NCBI GenBank assembly: GCA_023381535.1
Contig: JAMCSN010000264.1
Location: 1-64,000 of the forward strand
Direction of reading: 5' to 3'
From: Bacteroidota bacterium
Lineage (GTDB): Bacteria > Bacteroidota > Ignavibacteria > Ignavibacteriales > Melioribacteraceae
DNA: 64,000 nucleotides
The position numbers were made by a program, and so were the translations under genes. Of this stretch, positions 43,190 through 51,242 are shown in pieces. Every line of letters starts with the position of its first letter. Positions within the stretch are counted from its first letter, which is position 1. The notes below the pieces were generated by a model that was not told the origin of the DNA, searched no databases, and saw nothing but the letters and a program-made list of their open reading frames with translations.

Positions 43190-44230
43190 ATGAAAAAAGT
43201 AACGCTAGTTCTGTCCTATCTCTTCATTTCAATTTCATCTCTCTATTCCCAAACCGTGATTGGAAAATATGCCGGCGAGTTTTTGGCTATCGGTGTTGGG
43301 GGACGCGCACTTGCAATGGGCAGCGCCCAAGTCGCAATTGTGAATGATGTAACTGCCGGTTATTGGAATCCCGCCGGATTGGCACGACTCAATTATCCAC
43401 AAGTTGCGTTGATGCATGAAGAGCACTTCGGAAGCCTGGTAAATTATAATTACGGTGCTGTTGCAATTCCTTACGGAAAAGATATGAGTTTCGGAGTCAG
43501 TCTCATTCGAGTAAGTGTTGATGGCATCCCGGATACTCGGTTAGCAGGTTTAGATGCAAACGGAAATCCTCTTCCTCTCTCTGAATACCAAAAGTTTACT
43601 CGGCTGGATTATTCAATGATTAGTGAGTTCAGCAATACCGATTGGGCATTCTACCTGACATTTGCAAAAAAACATTCGGATAATTTTTATTGGGGCGCAA
43701 ACGTAAAACTGATCAAACGGAATATTGCCGAATACAGCGCAATGGGAATCGGTTTCGATGTCGGCGCGTTTTATAACCCGGTTGAAAATTTGTTCCTCGG
43801 TGCAAACGTTCAGGATGTTACAACAACATTGGTTGCATGGAGTACCGGACGAAATGAATTGATAACTCCGACTGCAAAAGTTGGCGCTGCATACTCAGTT
43901 AAGTTTCTTGGCGGAACAATTATGCCTGCAATAGATTTCGATCTTCGGTTTGAAAATAGAAAGACGGCATCAACTTTCAATTTGGGCCCGGTTAGTTTTG
44001 ATCTGCACGGCGGATTTGAATACAACTTTAAAAATATTTTTGCGGTTCGCGCCGGATACAACGACGTTAAACAGTTCACGGTGGGTGCCGGAGTATTTTT
44101 GCCGAAACTTCAGATCGATTATTCTTTCGCACGGTTCAGTCAGTCAGAAATTGAACGTCTGCCGGACACGCATAGAATCTCATTAATCCTTACTCTTGAA
44201 GAACCAAAGTTTTTGAGAGATCAGTTGTAA
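43190..44230 (+). CDS. PorV/PorQ-family outer-membrane protein
   Basis: 346 residues. Signal peptide about 1-20, then the family start GEFLAIGVGGRALAMGSAQV and YWNPAGLARL, followed by about 14 barrel strands and a final strand region HRISLILTLEE. PorV proteins are FadL-like barrels that carry cargo of the type IX secretion system from the translocon to the attachment complex. A T9SS sorting tail is indeed found at 53058-53732. Members of this family are usually present in many copies, so the specific partner cannot be named. Confidence 0.82.
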   Translation: MKKVTLVLSYLFISISSLYSQTVIGKYAGEFLAIGVGGRALAMGSAQVAIVNDVTAGYWNPAGLARLNYPQVALMHEEHFGSLVNYNYGAVAIPYGKDMSFGVSLIRVSVDGIPDTRLAGLDANGNPLPLSEYQKFTRLDYSMISEFSNTDWAFYLTFAKKHSDNFYWGANVKLIKRNIAEYSAMGIGFDVGAFYNPVENLFLGANVQDVTTTLVAWSTGRNELITPTAKVGAAYSVKFLGGTIMPAIDFDLRFENRKTASTFNLGPVSFDLHGGFEYNFKNIFAVRAGYNDVKQFTVGAGVFLPKLQIDYSFARFSQSEIERLPDTHRISLILTLEEPKFLRDQL

Positions 44231-44242
44231 TTTCTTTTTGTA

Positions 44243-44273
44243 GAGACGGCATATATGCCGTCTCGTTTTTCTT
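44243..44273 (+). terminator. Intrinsic terminator after the PorV-like gene
   Basis: Perfect 22-bp palindrome (44243-44264; arms GAGACGGCAT and ATGCCGTCTC) followed by GTTTTTCTT. The fully palindromic form also recalls the dispersed hairpin repeats of this genome. Confidence 0.75.
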
Positions 44274-44350
44274 GCCATTCAACCATTCCGATTCTTTTTG
44301 TATTTTTAAATCAGAAAATTCTTTCACTACAAAAATAAGGAGACATATAT

Positions 44351-44914
44351 ATGGTAAAGATCGGCGAGCAAGTACCCGACATGAAGTTCGAAGTCTATCA
44401 CAACAACGAATTCAAAACAATGAGCCTTTCCGAATTAAAAGGAAAATGGGTTGTGCTTTTATTTTATCCGGCGGATTTTACTTTTGTCTGCCCGACGGAA
44501 TTAGAAGAAGCCGCGCATCATTACGATGAATTCAAAAAAGAAGGTGCTGAGATTATCAGTTTCAGTACAGATACCGTGTTCTCACATTTCGCTTGGCATG
44601 ATTCGTCAAAGGCAATCGGTAAAATAAAATATCCGATGGGCGCTGATCCAACCGGAAAAATCTGCAAGGAATTCGGAACGTACATTGAAGCAGACGGACT
44701 TTCATTGCGCGGAACATTTATCATTGATCCCGATGGAGTTTTGAAAACTATTGATATTCATGATAACAGCATCGGCAGAAGCTCGAAAGAAATTTTGAGA
44801 AGATTGAGAGCCGCTGCGTATGTTAGAAAACATCCAGAGCAAGTTTGTCCGGCAAGCTGGGAACCAGGCGCCGAGACATTGAAACCCGGCGTTGATCTTG
44901 TTGGAAAAATCTAA
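44351..44914 (+). CDS. ahpC: Peroxiredoxin, AhpC type
   Basis: Typical two-cysteine peroxiredoxin that reduces hydrogen peroxide and organic peroxides. 187 residues. Peroxidatic C47 in FYPADFTFVCPTE, resolving C166 in EQVCPASWEPG, and ISFSTDTVFSHFAWHD after the active site. AAGGAG lies 9 bases before the ATG. No AhpF gene is nearby, so thioredoxin or another donor is likely. Its stop codon is directly followed by the ATG ATG of a repeat-derived frame. Confidence 0.93.
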   Translation: MVKIGEQVPDMKFEVYHNNEFKTMSLSELKGKWVVLLFYPADFTFVCPTELEEAAHHYDEFKKEGAEIISFSTDTVFSHFAWHDSSKAIGKIKYPMGADPTGKICKEFGTYIEADGLSLRGTFIIDPDGVLKTIDIHDNSIGRSSKEILRRLRAAAYVRKHPEQVCPASWEPGAETLKPGVDLVGKI

Positions 44915-45649
44915 ATGATGAATAGAACGCGGATTGCGCAGATTAAACGGATTGTCGCGGATTACATCTGTGTGAATTCGTTTAACCTGCCCGTCCGGCT
45001 CGCCTCGCTTTCGCGAGAGCGCCCGCCTCGGCAAGCCGACTCGCCTCGCTACGCGAGCGAAGCGGGAGGCGAGACGGGAAGCGGGCAGGCGGGTCCGTGT
45101 TCATCTGCGTTCTATTTTCTTTTTCTGTCTTCTCTTCTTTTCGTTCGTTGTTCCTCTTCTGTAACGACTACGAACGATTCAAATTATCCTCTCACAAATG
45201 AAACCGCAAAAGCGCAAACGTCTCAACTCTCGGTTAAAATTCCCCAAGGCTGGTTTACCGCAACGGACAACGAATGCAACTGCATCGATTTGTGGCTGAT
45301 CAAAGATGATTATTCGGAAACTTTGAATTTTGTTTCGCTAAATCTCGATACGAAATCATTACATCAAATGGGTAACGACGGATTATCTTCGGCATTGCAG
45401 GCAAGCAAGGATTTCAAAATTGCGAAATATGGAAAGTCGCTCAAAGGATTTAAGGATGAGGTGCGTTTTGAGCTGAACAAAAAACAGTTTGCCGCTTACC
45501 AATACATTGATGATGCGGGAAGGAATGTCCGCGTGGTTGTTTTTGAATACGGTTCAAAATTCTACGAAGTTTCTGCCATTCCATTGAAAACAAATAATCT
45601 TTCCGGCCTATATAAAATTCAGAATTCAGTGTTGTCCTCCATGCATTAA
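44915..45649 (+). CDS. Hypothetical exported protein whose 5' end is made of repeats
   Basis: The frame begins right after ahpC, but its first ~62 codons are translated repeat DNA (family B with a nested family A copy): Arg/Pro/Gly-rich, unlike a protein. From about residue 65 the sequence looks genuine: a hydrophobic stretch FYFLFLSSLLFV, a cysteine (C79), then a soluble domain with KIPQGWFTATDNECNCID, NLDTKSLHQMGN and VFEYGSKFYEVSAIP, the style of small PsbP/DUF1795-like lipoproteins. No good start codon exists at the beginning of the genuine part, so the repeat insertion has probably removed the native start. Lipoprotein status is doubtful because R precedes the cysteine. Confidence 0.5.
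   Translation: MMNRTRIAQIKRIVADYICVNSFNLPVRLASLSRERPPRQADSPRYASEAGGETGSGQAGPCSSAFYFLFLSSLLFVRCSSSVTTTNDSNYPLTNETAKAQTSQLSVKIPQGWFTATDNECNCIDLWLIKDDYSETLNFVSLNLDTKSLHQMGNDGLSSALQASKDFKIAKYGKSLKGFKDEVRFELNKKQFAAYQYIDDAGRNVRVVVFEYGSKFYEVSAIPLKTNNLSGLYKIQNSVLSSMH
44925..45115 (+). repeat. Intergenic repeat family B, copy 2, split by a family A copy
   Basis: Left arm 44929-44982 (GAACGCGGATTGCGCAGATT ... GTGTGAATTCGTTTAA), right arm 45095-45113 (GTCCGTGTTCATCTGCGTTC). The arms are complementary (AACGCGGAT..GCAGAT against ATCTGCGTT). Family A fills 44987-45092 between them, so A inserted into B. Confidence 0.55.
44987..45092 (+). repeat. Palindromic repeat family A, copy 3
   Basis: Contains CTCGCCTCGCTTTCGCGAGA, CGCCTCGGCAAGCC, GACTCGCCTCGCTACGCGAG and GGCGAGACGGGAAGCGGG, as in copy 2. 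GCCCGTCCGG and the end GCGGGCAGGCGGG differ from the ends of copy 2. Nested in repeat family B and inside the frame 44915-45649. Confidence 0.7.
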
Positions 45650-45658
45650 TATTTGTAG

Positions 45659-45709
45659 GGAAGGGTCTCTCGCCTCGCTTCCGCGAGAGCGAAGCGGGAT
45701 GGCCCTTCC
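45659..45709 (+). repeat. Palindromic repeat family A, copy 4 (51-bp short form)
   Basis: Has the same ends as copy 2 (GGAAGGGTC and GGCCCTTCC) and the same first block CTCGCCTCGCTTCCGCGAGA, but jumps directly to GCGAAGCGGGAT. About 87 bases of the middle are missing, as expected after deletion between hairpin arms. Confidence 0.65.
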
Positions 45710-45745
45710 CCTTATGAACGAAATGGTGTAACTGTTCCTTAAAAC

Positions 45746-45772
45746 ATGAGGAACGGTCATAGACCGTTCCCT
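45746..45772 (+). repeat. Hairpin repeat family C, copy 1
   Basis: 27 bases beginning ATGAGGAACGGTCATAGACC, identical to 47967-47993. Contains the hairpin GAACGGTC/GACCGTTC. Lies upstream of the ECF sigma operon. Confidence 0.65.
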
Positions 45773-45844
45773 ACACAAGATAATTTTTCATTCAGGCAAC
45801 ATTTGGCGCGTTAAAGCATCTTTAAGTAAAAGGGAAAATACTTT

Positions 45845-46384
45845 TTGAGCGATTCGTCCAAGAATATCGTTGAGTTCACGCTGGTTTATAATCAGAACAA
45901 AGCGAAACTGTATAACTACGCGCGCAAAATGATTAATGACCGGATGGTATGCGAGGATATCATTCAAAATGTTTTTTTGAAATTCTTTGAAAACATGTAC
46001 CGCATAAAAAATAGTGAACGAGTTGAAGTCTGGCTGTTCACAACAACCCGGAATGCGATTTTTACTTTTTTTAGAAACAAGAAAACGCATGTCGATCAAT
46101 TCGGAGTTGCCGATGCAGATGAGATGGAGATTAAGGACGATATAAGTTTAAGCGACGAATATGAAACTGTTGAACTGAAAGAAATGATAGCCAGAGAGCT
46201 GGAAACAATGGCGCCGGAACAAAGAGAAGTTTTCCTTCTCAAAGAATACGGTGGATTATCATATAAAGAGATTTCCGAGATAATGAATATTGACGAAGAA
46301 CTTGTGAAAAGCCGGTTATATAAAACGCGACAAAAACTTATTGATAAACTTTCTAAAGTAATTATGAATGAGAGGCAGTTATGA
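45845..46384 (+). CDS. ECF-family RNA polymerase sigma factor
   Basis: 179 residues. Region 2 at about 10-80 (LYNYARKMINDRMVCEDIIQ, VFLKFFENMYRI, WLFTTTRNAIFTFFR) and region 4 at about 115-175 (MAPEQREVFLLKEYGGLSYK, EISEIMNIDEELVKSRLYKT). The start is the TTG at 45845, with AAAGGGAAAA about ten bases upstream; no ATG is available before region 2. It overlaps the next gene by 4 bases. Directs RNA polymerase to a small regulon when its membrane anti-sigma partner releases it. Confidence 0.88.
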   Translation: MSDSSKNIVEFTLVYNQNKAKLYNYARKMINDRMVCEDIIQNVFLKFFENMYRIKNSERVEVWLFTTTRNAIFTFFRNKKTHVDQFGVADADEMEIKDDISLSDEYETVELKEMIARELETMAPEQREVFLLKEYGGLSYKEISEIMNIDEELVKSRLYKTRQKLIDKLSKVIMNERQL

Positions 46385-46854
46385 GTACTGAAAATTTGAA
46401 AACCATGATAAATCTTTACTTTGACGGAGAACTGGAAAAAGGGAAAGAGCCAATGATGTTCTCGCTTCTGTCTGCTGATTCTGAAGCACGCGAGTACTTT
46501 AAGAAACTGAACGTGCTCAAAAGCGGCATTGAAAATACGATGGAAGTTTTCCCAAGCACACTTGACGAAAAAATTCTTCACTCTATCGGTAAATTGAATG
46601 AAACACAGACAATACTATTCATAAACAAAAAGGTTTTTTCTGCAATTACTTATTCTGTAACAATCATCCTTCTGATTTTAACTGTGTTTTTCTATTCGCA
46701 ATCAGAAGAGTACAAAGTTCGGCTGTTTGACTTAACGCGCGAGGTTAAAAAGCAGAACGACAGATTAGAACTAATAATGAACGCCATGCCGCAAGTTGAA
46801 GTTACCGGCGGGTATGTAAGAACAAAACAAATTGTAGTTAGACCAAACATGTGA
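46381..46854 (+). CDS. Membrane anti-sigma factor-like protein
   Basis: 157 residues: an acidic N-terminal domain (MSTENLKTMINLYFDGELEK) of the kind that binds sigma, one membrane helix at about 78-98 (ITYSVTIILLILTVFFY), and a periplasmic tail with a coiled part (FDLTREVKKQNDRLELIM). The zinc-binding H-x3-C-x2-C of classical ZAS anti-sigmas is absent. Start overlaps the sigma gene (ATGA). Its role is inferred from position and topology. Confidence 0.7.
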   Translation: MSTENLKTMINLYFDGELEKGKEPMMFSLLSADSEAREYFKKLNVLKSGIENTMEVFPSTLDEKILHSIGKLNETQTILFINKKVFSAITYSVTIILLILTVFFYSQSEEYKVRLFDLTREVKKQNDRLELIMNAMPQVEVTGGYVRTKQIVVRPNM

Positions 46855-46862
46855 GGTTAAAA

Positions 46863-47924
46863 ATGAAAACGAAATTAATTTTATTTGCGCTGCTTATTTC
46901 TTTTGCAGCGGCTTTTGCTCAAGAAAGAGCAAAGCTGCTAAAAGCCGATGAATCTGGTTTCATAGAAGTAGATAAACTTCCGGCTTTGGTTTCTCCATTG
47001 CGTCCGGAATATCCGCAACTAGCTAAGCTCGCCGGGATTCAGGGGACAGTTTATTTGAAATTATTGATTGATGAAAAAGGCAACGTAGAAAAAGCTAAAG
47101 TTGAACAGGGCGTTAAAGATATGATTGATGAAGCAGCTTTGAATGCTGCTAAGAGCGCCGAATTTTCTCCTGCAATGCTAAATAATAAACCGATTAAAGT
47201 CTGGGTTATTTTGCCAGTCGCTTTCAAACTTAGTGTTGAGAAAAATGCTGATGCTCGTGTGATGAGGTATGATGAACTTGAACCTACTCAACAGGAAAAT
47301 AGTGAAAAAGAACCGGATATTAATAAGTTTGTTCAAGTTGAAAAATTACCGGAGATGATTGAGTCCGCGAAGCCGGATTATCCCGAAGCAGCAAAGAAAG
47401 CAGGCATAGAAGCAAAGGTGTTTGTGAAAGTGTTAGTCGATAAAGAGGGAAATCCTAAAAAAGCAATTGTGATTAAAAGTGAAAACGAAATTTTTAATCA
47501 ATCGGCAGTCAATGCTGCCATGAAATCCAGATTTACTTCAGCGGTAAATAAAGGCGAAAAAGTTGCTGTATGGGTTGTGTTACCTTATCGATACACATTG
47601 GGGAGGAAGGAGAAAGGTGAATCAGAAATTTTTGAGTCCCCTGATAAAGCAAAAAACTATTATAACGGCTTCACATCATTGTACGAGGGTTCACCAGAAG
47701 AAAGAGCAAAAGCTGGTGATATTGATAAGGATTTTAAATTTGAAAAGATTGTTGGGAAAATATCTTTTGGAGATCAATCGGGTTTATACAAAGTGACTAA
47801 AGCCGGTAAAACGAAATATGATTTTATCGCGCGATCGAGAAATAAGATTTACAAATATGTCGGAGCTGGCAGCATAAAAGAAATTCAAAAGTATGTTGAA
47901 GATCTAAAAAAGAAAGAGAAATGA
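46863..47924 (+). CDS. Periplasmic protein with two TonB C-terminal domains
   Basis: 353 residues from the ATG at 46863, which has GAGGTT just upstream; a GTG four codons earlier overlaps the anti-sigma gene. Signal peptide LILFALLISFAAAFAQ. Two TonB_C repeats at about 35-125 and 155-245, each with the pattern PxYPxxAKxAGIxxxVxxKxxxDxxG and VWVxLP. A unique tail of about 100 residues follows (GSPEERAKAGDIDKDFKFEK). It has no membrane anchor besides the signal peptide, so it is not a normal energy-transducing TonB; tandem TonB_C proteins of this kind may contact receptors or act as a periplasmic sensor output for the sigma/anti-sigma pair. Confidence 0.75.
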   Translation: MKTKLILFALLISFAAAFAQERAKLLKADESGFIEVDKLPALVSPLRPEYPQLAKLAGIQGTVYLKLLIDEKGNVEKAKVEQGVKDMIDEAALNAAKSAEFSPAMLNNKPIKVWVILPVAFKLSVEKNADARVMRYDELEPTQQENSEKEPDINKFVQVEKLPEMIESAKPDYPEAAKKAGIEAKVFVKVLVDKEGNPKKAIVIKSENEIFNQSAVNAAMKSRFTSAVNKGEKVAVWVVLPYRYTLGRKEKGESEIFESPDKAKNYYNGFTSLYEGSPEERAKAGDIDKDFKFEKIVGKISFGDQSGLYKVTKAGKTKYDFIARSRNKIYKYVGAGSIKEIQKYVEDLKKKEK

Positions 47925-47966
47925 TCGTATGACAGTAGGGAACAGTCTGTGACTGTTCCCTAAGAT

Positions 47967-47993
47967 ATGAGGAACGGTCATAGACCGTTCCCT
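47967..47993 (+). repeat. Hairpin repeat family C, copy 2
   Basis: Same 27 bases as 45746-45772. It is preceded by a related hairpin AGGGAACAGTC/GACTGTTCCCT (47937-47962). The two copies bracket the sigma/anti-sigma/TonB_C operon. Confidence 0.65.
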
Positions 47994-48003
47994 GCTTATA
48001 AGT

Positions 48004-49809
48004 TTACCGGTAAGAATATTTCACACCCAAGCTGATCCATCTGCCCGGCAAGGGAACGCCGGGGAAATCCGAATAGGATTTATTGAAAAGATTATTTGCC
48101 CGAAGTAATAATTCAAAATCACCGATGCGTTTCTTGATTTGTGTGTCCACCACGAAATATGATTGGTAATTCTGTCTGTTCTCATACCGGAATGACAAGC
48201 TCTGCAAAATTTCAAACGGTAAAATGTTTGTAATGTTAAAAATGAGTTGATGCTTTAGATTATCCAACAAATACTTTGATTGGTAATTCCCGGTTTCGCG
48301 GTTAGCCGTTAAATATGTATAACTAATATTTAGCGTTTCTACTATCGGCATTTGAAGATTAAAATAAGTGCTAAACTCGAAGCCGTAAGTTTTAACATCG
48401 GTTACGTTTTGAACTACCCATGGTTCTGAACTTGAATTACGGACCCAATCGATTAGATTATTTCCGTCGCGCATAAAAATGCTCGTGTTGGTTTCAAATA
48501 AATTTTCTATTAGAGAAAATCCAAGTTCATAGTTTGTGGTTTCTTCGTATGCAAGGTTTGGGTTGCCGATGTTAGCCGGGCTCACGTAATATAAATCCGT
48601 AAACGTCGGCATCCTAAATGCCCTGCCCACCGATCCGAAAATTTTTGTGTGATCATCAAAACGATAAACGGCATCAACGCCGGGCCAAAACTTCCAGCCA
48701 ATGCCGGAATAATTGTATGCAAAAAATCCTACCGACGAAGAAAAGTTTTGAGAAAGTTCAATCACTTGTTCTGCAAAGAATCCGCCTTTGCTGCGATGAT
48801 GATTCCCAAGATTTGAACTTGTAATTTCATCCGAGCCGAATTCACCGCCGAATGATGTTATTCCTGCAGATGATTTGAACGAAGATTGAATTTCTCCGCC
48901 ATAGGAATTTGTTTGATGGATATTTCTATTCCAATCCGGACGGTTATGATCGAGGAAAAAGTCGTCGTCGTTTCTCCGCCAATAAATTTTAGGAGATATA
49001 GTGAAAACGCCGGTCTGAATATCCGCACTTCCGCCTAACAACTTTGTTGTTGTGTGTTCCCACTGATTGGGAAAAAGATTGCTGTAAAAACTGTTGGCAC
49101 CGAATTTTTTATCGTCGTAACCGAACATAAGATTAATATTGTCTTTACCGAACTCAATATTTTGCTGCAGAAAAAAATTTGTGATATCAAAATCCGTGTT
49201 GAAAGCATAACCGTCCGATTTCCTTTTTGAAAATGTAATTGTGTTACCGGTTATTCCTACGGGGCAGCTTGCAGAAATATTCGTTTCGAAAAGGTTATGT
49301 TCGCCTCCAAGTACGAAAGCGTTGAGCGATGTTGAACGCTCTTTTTTTGTAATGATATTAATTGCCCCGCTAAAAGCGTTTGGGCCGTAAATTCTCGATC
49401 CCTGTCCCTTCAATATTTCAATTCGTTCAACGTCTTCTAGGGATATCGGCAAATTTAAATTATGATGAGAAGTCTGCGAGTCGATTAATTTTATTCCGTT
49501 GATAAGTATTAGAGTTTGATCTGATGTTCCACCGCGTATTGATACATCTCCCTGTACACCTTCAGCGCCGCGCAATTTTAAATCGACGCTATTGATATAC
49601 TTTAGCAAATCCTGAACATTATCTGCCGGTAAATCATGAATTGCCTTTTGATCGATTACTATCACGCTTCTCGCAAGATCGGAAAAAGTTATTGGCACTC
49701 TTGCTGCCGACACAACCACCTCGTTCATTTCTCGTAGAGAATCCTGTTGCGCCGAAATCGGTTGATGCAAGATGAACATAAGAGCCAATAATAGTAGGAA
49801 TCTATTCAT
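48004..49809 (-). CDS. TonB-dependent outer-membrane receptor (BtuB-like)
   Basis: 601 residues. Signal peptide about 1-20; TonB box region MNEVVVSAARV; plug domain about 35-140 (LPADNVQDLLKYINSVDLKL, GDVSIRGGTSDQTLILINGI, ILKGQGSRIYGPNAFSGAIN); a 22-strand barrel to the end, closing RWISLGVKYSYR. Size and plug resemble the vitamin B12 receptor BtuB, but no cobalamin riboswitch fits into the 69 bases upstream, so the ligand is open. It lies after the double-TonB_C gene in convergent orientation. Confidence 0.85.
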   Translation of the reverse strand: MNRFLLLLALMFILHQPISAQQDSLREMNEVVVSAARVPITFSDLARSVIVIDQKAIHDLPADNVQDLLKYINSVDLKLRGAEGVQGDVSIRGGTSDQTLILINGIKLIDSQTSHHNLNLPISLEDVERIEILKGQGSRIYGPNAFSGAINIITKKERSTSLNAFVLGGEHNLFETNISASCPVGITGNTITFSKRKSDGYAFNTDFDITNFFLQQNIEFGKDNINLMFGYDDKKFGANSFYSNLFPNQWEHTTTKLLGGSADIQTGVFTISPKIYWRRNDDDFFLDHNRPDWNRNIHQTNSYGGEIQSSFKSSAGITSFGGEFGSDEITSSNLGNHHRSKGGFFAEQVIELSQNFSSSVGFFAYNYSGIGWKFWPGVDAVYRFDDHTKIFGSVGRAFRMPTFTDLYYVSPANIGNPNLAYEETTNYELGFSLIENLFETNTSIFMRDGNNLIDWVRNSSSEPWVVQNVTDVKTYGFEFSTYFNLQMPIVETLNISYTYLTANRETGNYQSKYLLDNLKHQLIFNITNILPFEILQSLSFRYENRQNYQSYFVVDTQIKKRIGDFELLLRANNLFNKSYSDFPGVPLPGRWISLGVKYSYR

Positions 49810-49830
49810 AACAATTTTCTCTTCTTGGAT

Positions 49831-49859
49831 AAAAAAAGCTCTTCAAGGAGAAGAGCTTT
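49831..49859 (-). terminator. Intrinsic terminator of the dxr-rseP operon
   Basis: On the minus strand a 10-bp perfect stem AAAGCTCTTC/GAAGAGCTTT with a 5-base loop, followed by a run of T. It lies 20 bases after the rseP stop and before the receptor gene. Confidence 0.85.
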
Positions 49860-49878
49860 AAGCAAGATAAATAATTTT

Positions 49879-51234
49879 TTACAGGCTGATAATATCGCTG
49901 TAGATTATGAATGCCATCAGCAGAAGTAAAATTACAAATCCGGTGTTTTGAATTGCAATCTTAACTTTGATCGGGAGTTCTCTCTTGAAAATTCCTTCGA
50001 TAAGAATTATCACAAAATGACCGCCGTCCAATACGGGAAATGGAAGAATGTTAATTATTGCCAGGCTTAAGCTTAGCATCGCGAGGAAGTAAAGGAATGA
50101 AGACGGTCCCGTATCTGCGGACTTAACCGCGTATTGAGCAATCTTAACCGGTCCGCCGAATGCCTGGTTGAAAGCAATCTTGCCCGTAACAACATTTTTA
50201 AGCATGCTGAATGTAAGCGCAGTAAATTTCCATGTGTCGGTGAATGCATGTGTAATCGAACCGAAGAAACTGTAAGTGCGGTATTCAATTTCGCCGGAGT
50301 AAACCATAGCATGCGAAATTCCGATCATCCCATCCATGCCGGTTTTAACAGCGGTACGAATTGTATCTTTGTCTCTCAGTAAAACGATGGGAAATTTTCT
50401 TTCTTTGTTCGCGGAAATAATTTCGTTGATTTGTTCAAGGTGCCGAATTATTATCCCATTAATCGAAACTATTATATCACCAGATTTTATTCCAGCTTCT
50501 TCCGCCGGGGAATTTTTTATTACGTCCTCCACAACCGGTTGGATAGGGTAGGGGTAAAGGAAAAATCCTTTTTGAGAATTAGATGTAATAAACTTGCGGG
50601 GCAGATCGAGCGATATAACGGATCCGTTTCTATCAATTTTTACTATAGCATCCGCAGATTGGTTGTTGACCAGAAGATTATTAATAATGCCTTCCCAATC
50701 TTTTACATCCGTACCGTTGATGCTTAATATTTTGTCGTATGATTGGAAACCGATTTGCTGTGCCGGACTGCCGCTATCGACTTCTGCAATTGTTGTCGTT
50801 TGAGGTATGTCTTTCCCTTTGAAGAAATTGATTCCCCAGAAAATCAAAATGGTTAGGGTAAGGTTCATCATAACGCCGGCAGTGATAACGAAGAGCTTAG
50901 GCAAAGTTTTCTTAGCTCTAAATTCGTACGGTTTCGGCTCGCTGTTGGCAAATTGAGTGTCGAAGCTTTCATCTACCATCCCGGCAATCTTAACATAACC
51001 GCCGAGCGGAAGGAGTGACAAACGGTAATCTGTATTACCTTGTCCGTCAAAATCTTTCGGAAGGTCTCCGAAAGTGAATCCCGTTAATTTATTCCAACCG
51101 AACAATCTTTTGCCGAATCCGATTGCAAAAATATCAACGCGCATTTTCGAAATCTTAGCGGCAGCAAAATGTCCGAACTCATGTACAAAAACCAAAATGC
51201 CGATAGTGATAATAAAATAAATGATGTAATCCAT
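49879..51234 (-). CDS. rseP: RseP-type site-2 intramembrane metalloprotease
   Basis: Zinc protease in the inner membrane that cleaves membrane-bound anti-sigma factors and signal-peptide remnants. 451 residues. Zinc motif VHEFGH (H18, E19, H22) in the first helix; two PDZ domains at about 130-205 and 215-290 (PAQQIGFQSYDKILSINGTD, NSPAEEAGIKSGDIIVSING); the third zinc ligand in FPVLDGGHFVI near residue 400. It follows dxr by 8 bases. Since an ECF sigma/anti-sigma pair is encoded 3 kb away, it is a candidate for that regulatory cleavage. Confidence 0.92.
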   Translation of the reverse strand: MDYIIYFIITIGILVFVHEFGHFAAAKISKMRVDIFAIGFGKRLFGWNKLTGFTFGDLPKDFDGQGNTDYRLSLLPLGGYVKIAGMVDESFDTQFANSEPKPYEFRAKKTLPKLFVITAGVMMNLTLTILIFWGINFFKGKDIPQTTTIAEVDSGSPAQQIGFQSYDKILSINGTDVKDWEGIINNLLVNNQSADAIVKIDRNGSVISLDLPRKFITSNSQKGFFLYPYPIQPVVEDVIKNSPAEEAGIKSGDIIVSINGIIIRHLEQINEIISANKERKFPIVLLRDKDTIRTAVKTGMDGMIGISHAMVYSGEIEYRTYSFFGSITHAFTDTWKFTALTFSMLKNVVTGKIAFNQAFGGPVKIAQYAVKSADTGPSSFLYFLAMLSLSLAIINILPFPVLDGGHFVIILIEGIFKRELPIKVKIAIQNTGFVILLLLMAFIIYSDIISL

Positions 51235-51242
51235 CAGAATCC

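Noticed and set aside
45788..46099. Minus-strand open frame of 103 codons over the sigma-factor gene
   Set aside because: The plus strand encodes clear sigma region 2 and 4 motifs; the minus frame has no domain and is a shadow.
49810..49878. A cobalamin riboswitch before the BtuB-like receptor
   Set aside because: Only 69 bases separate the receptor from rseP and they hold the rseP terminator; a B12 riboswitch needs about 200 bases.
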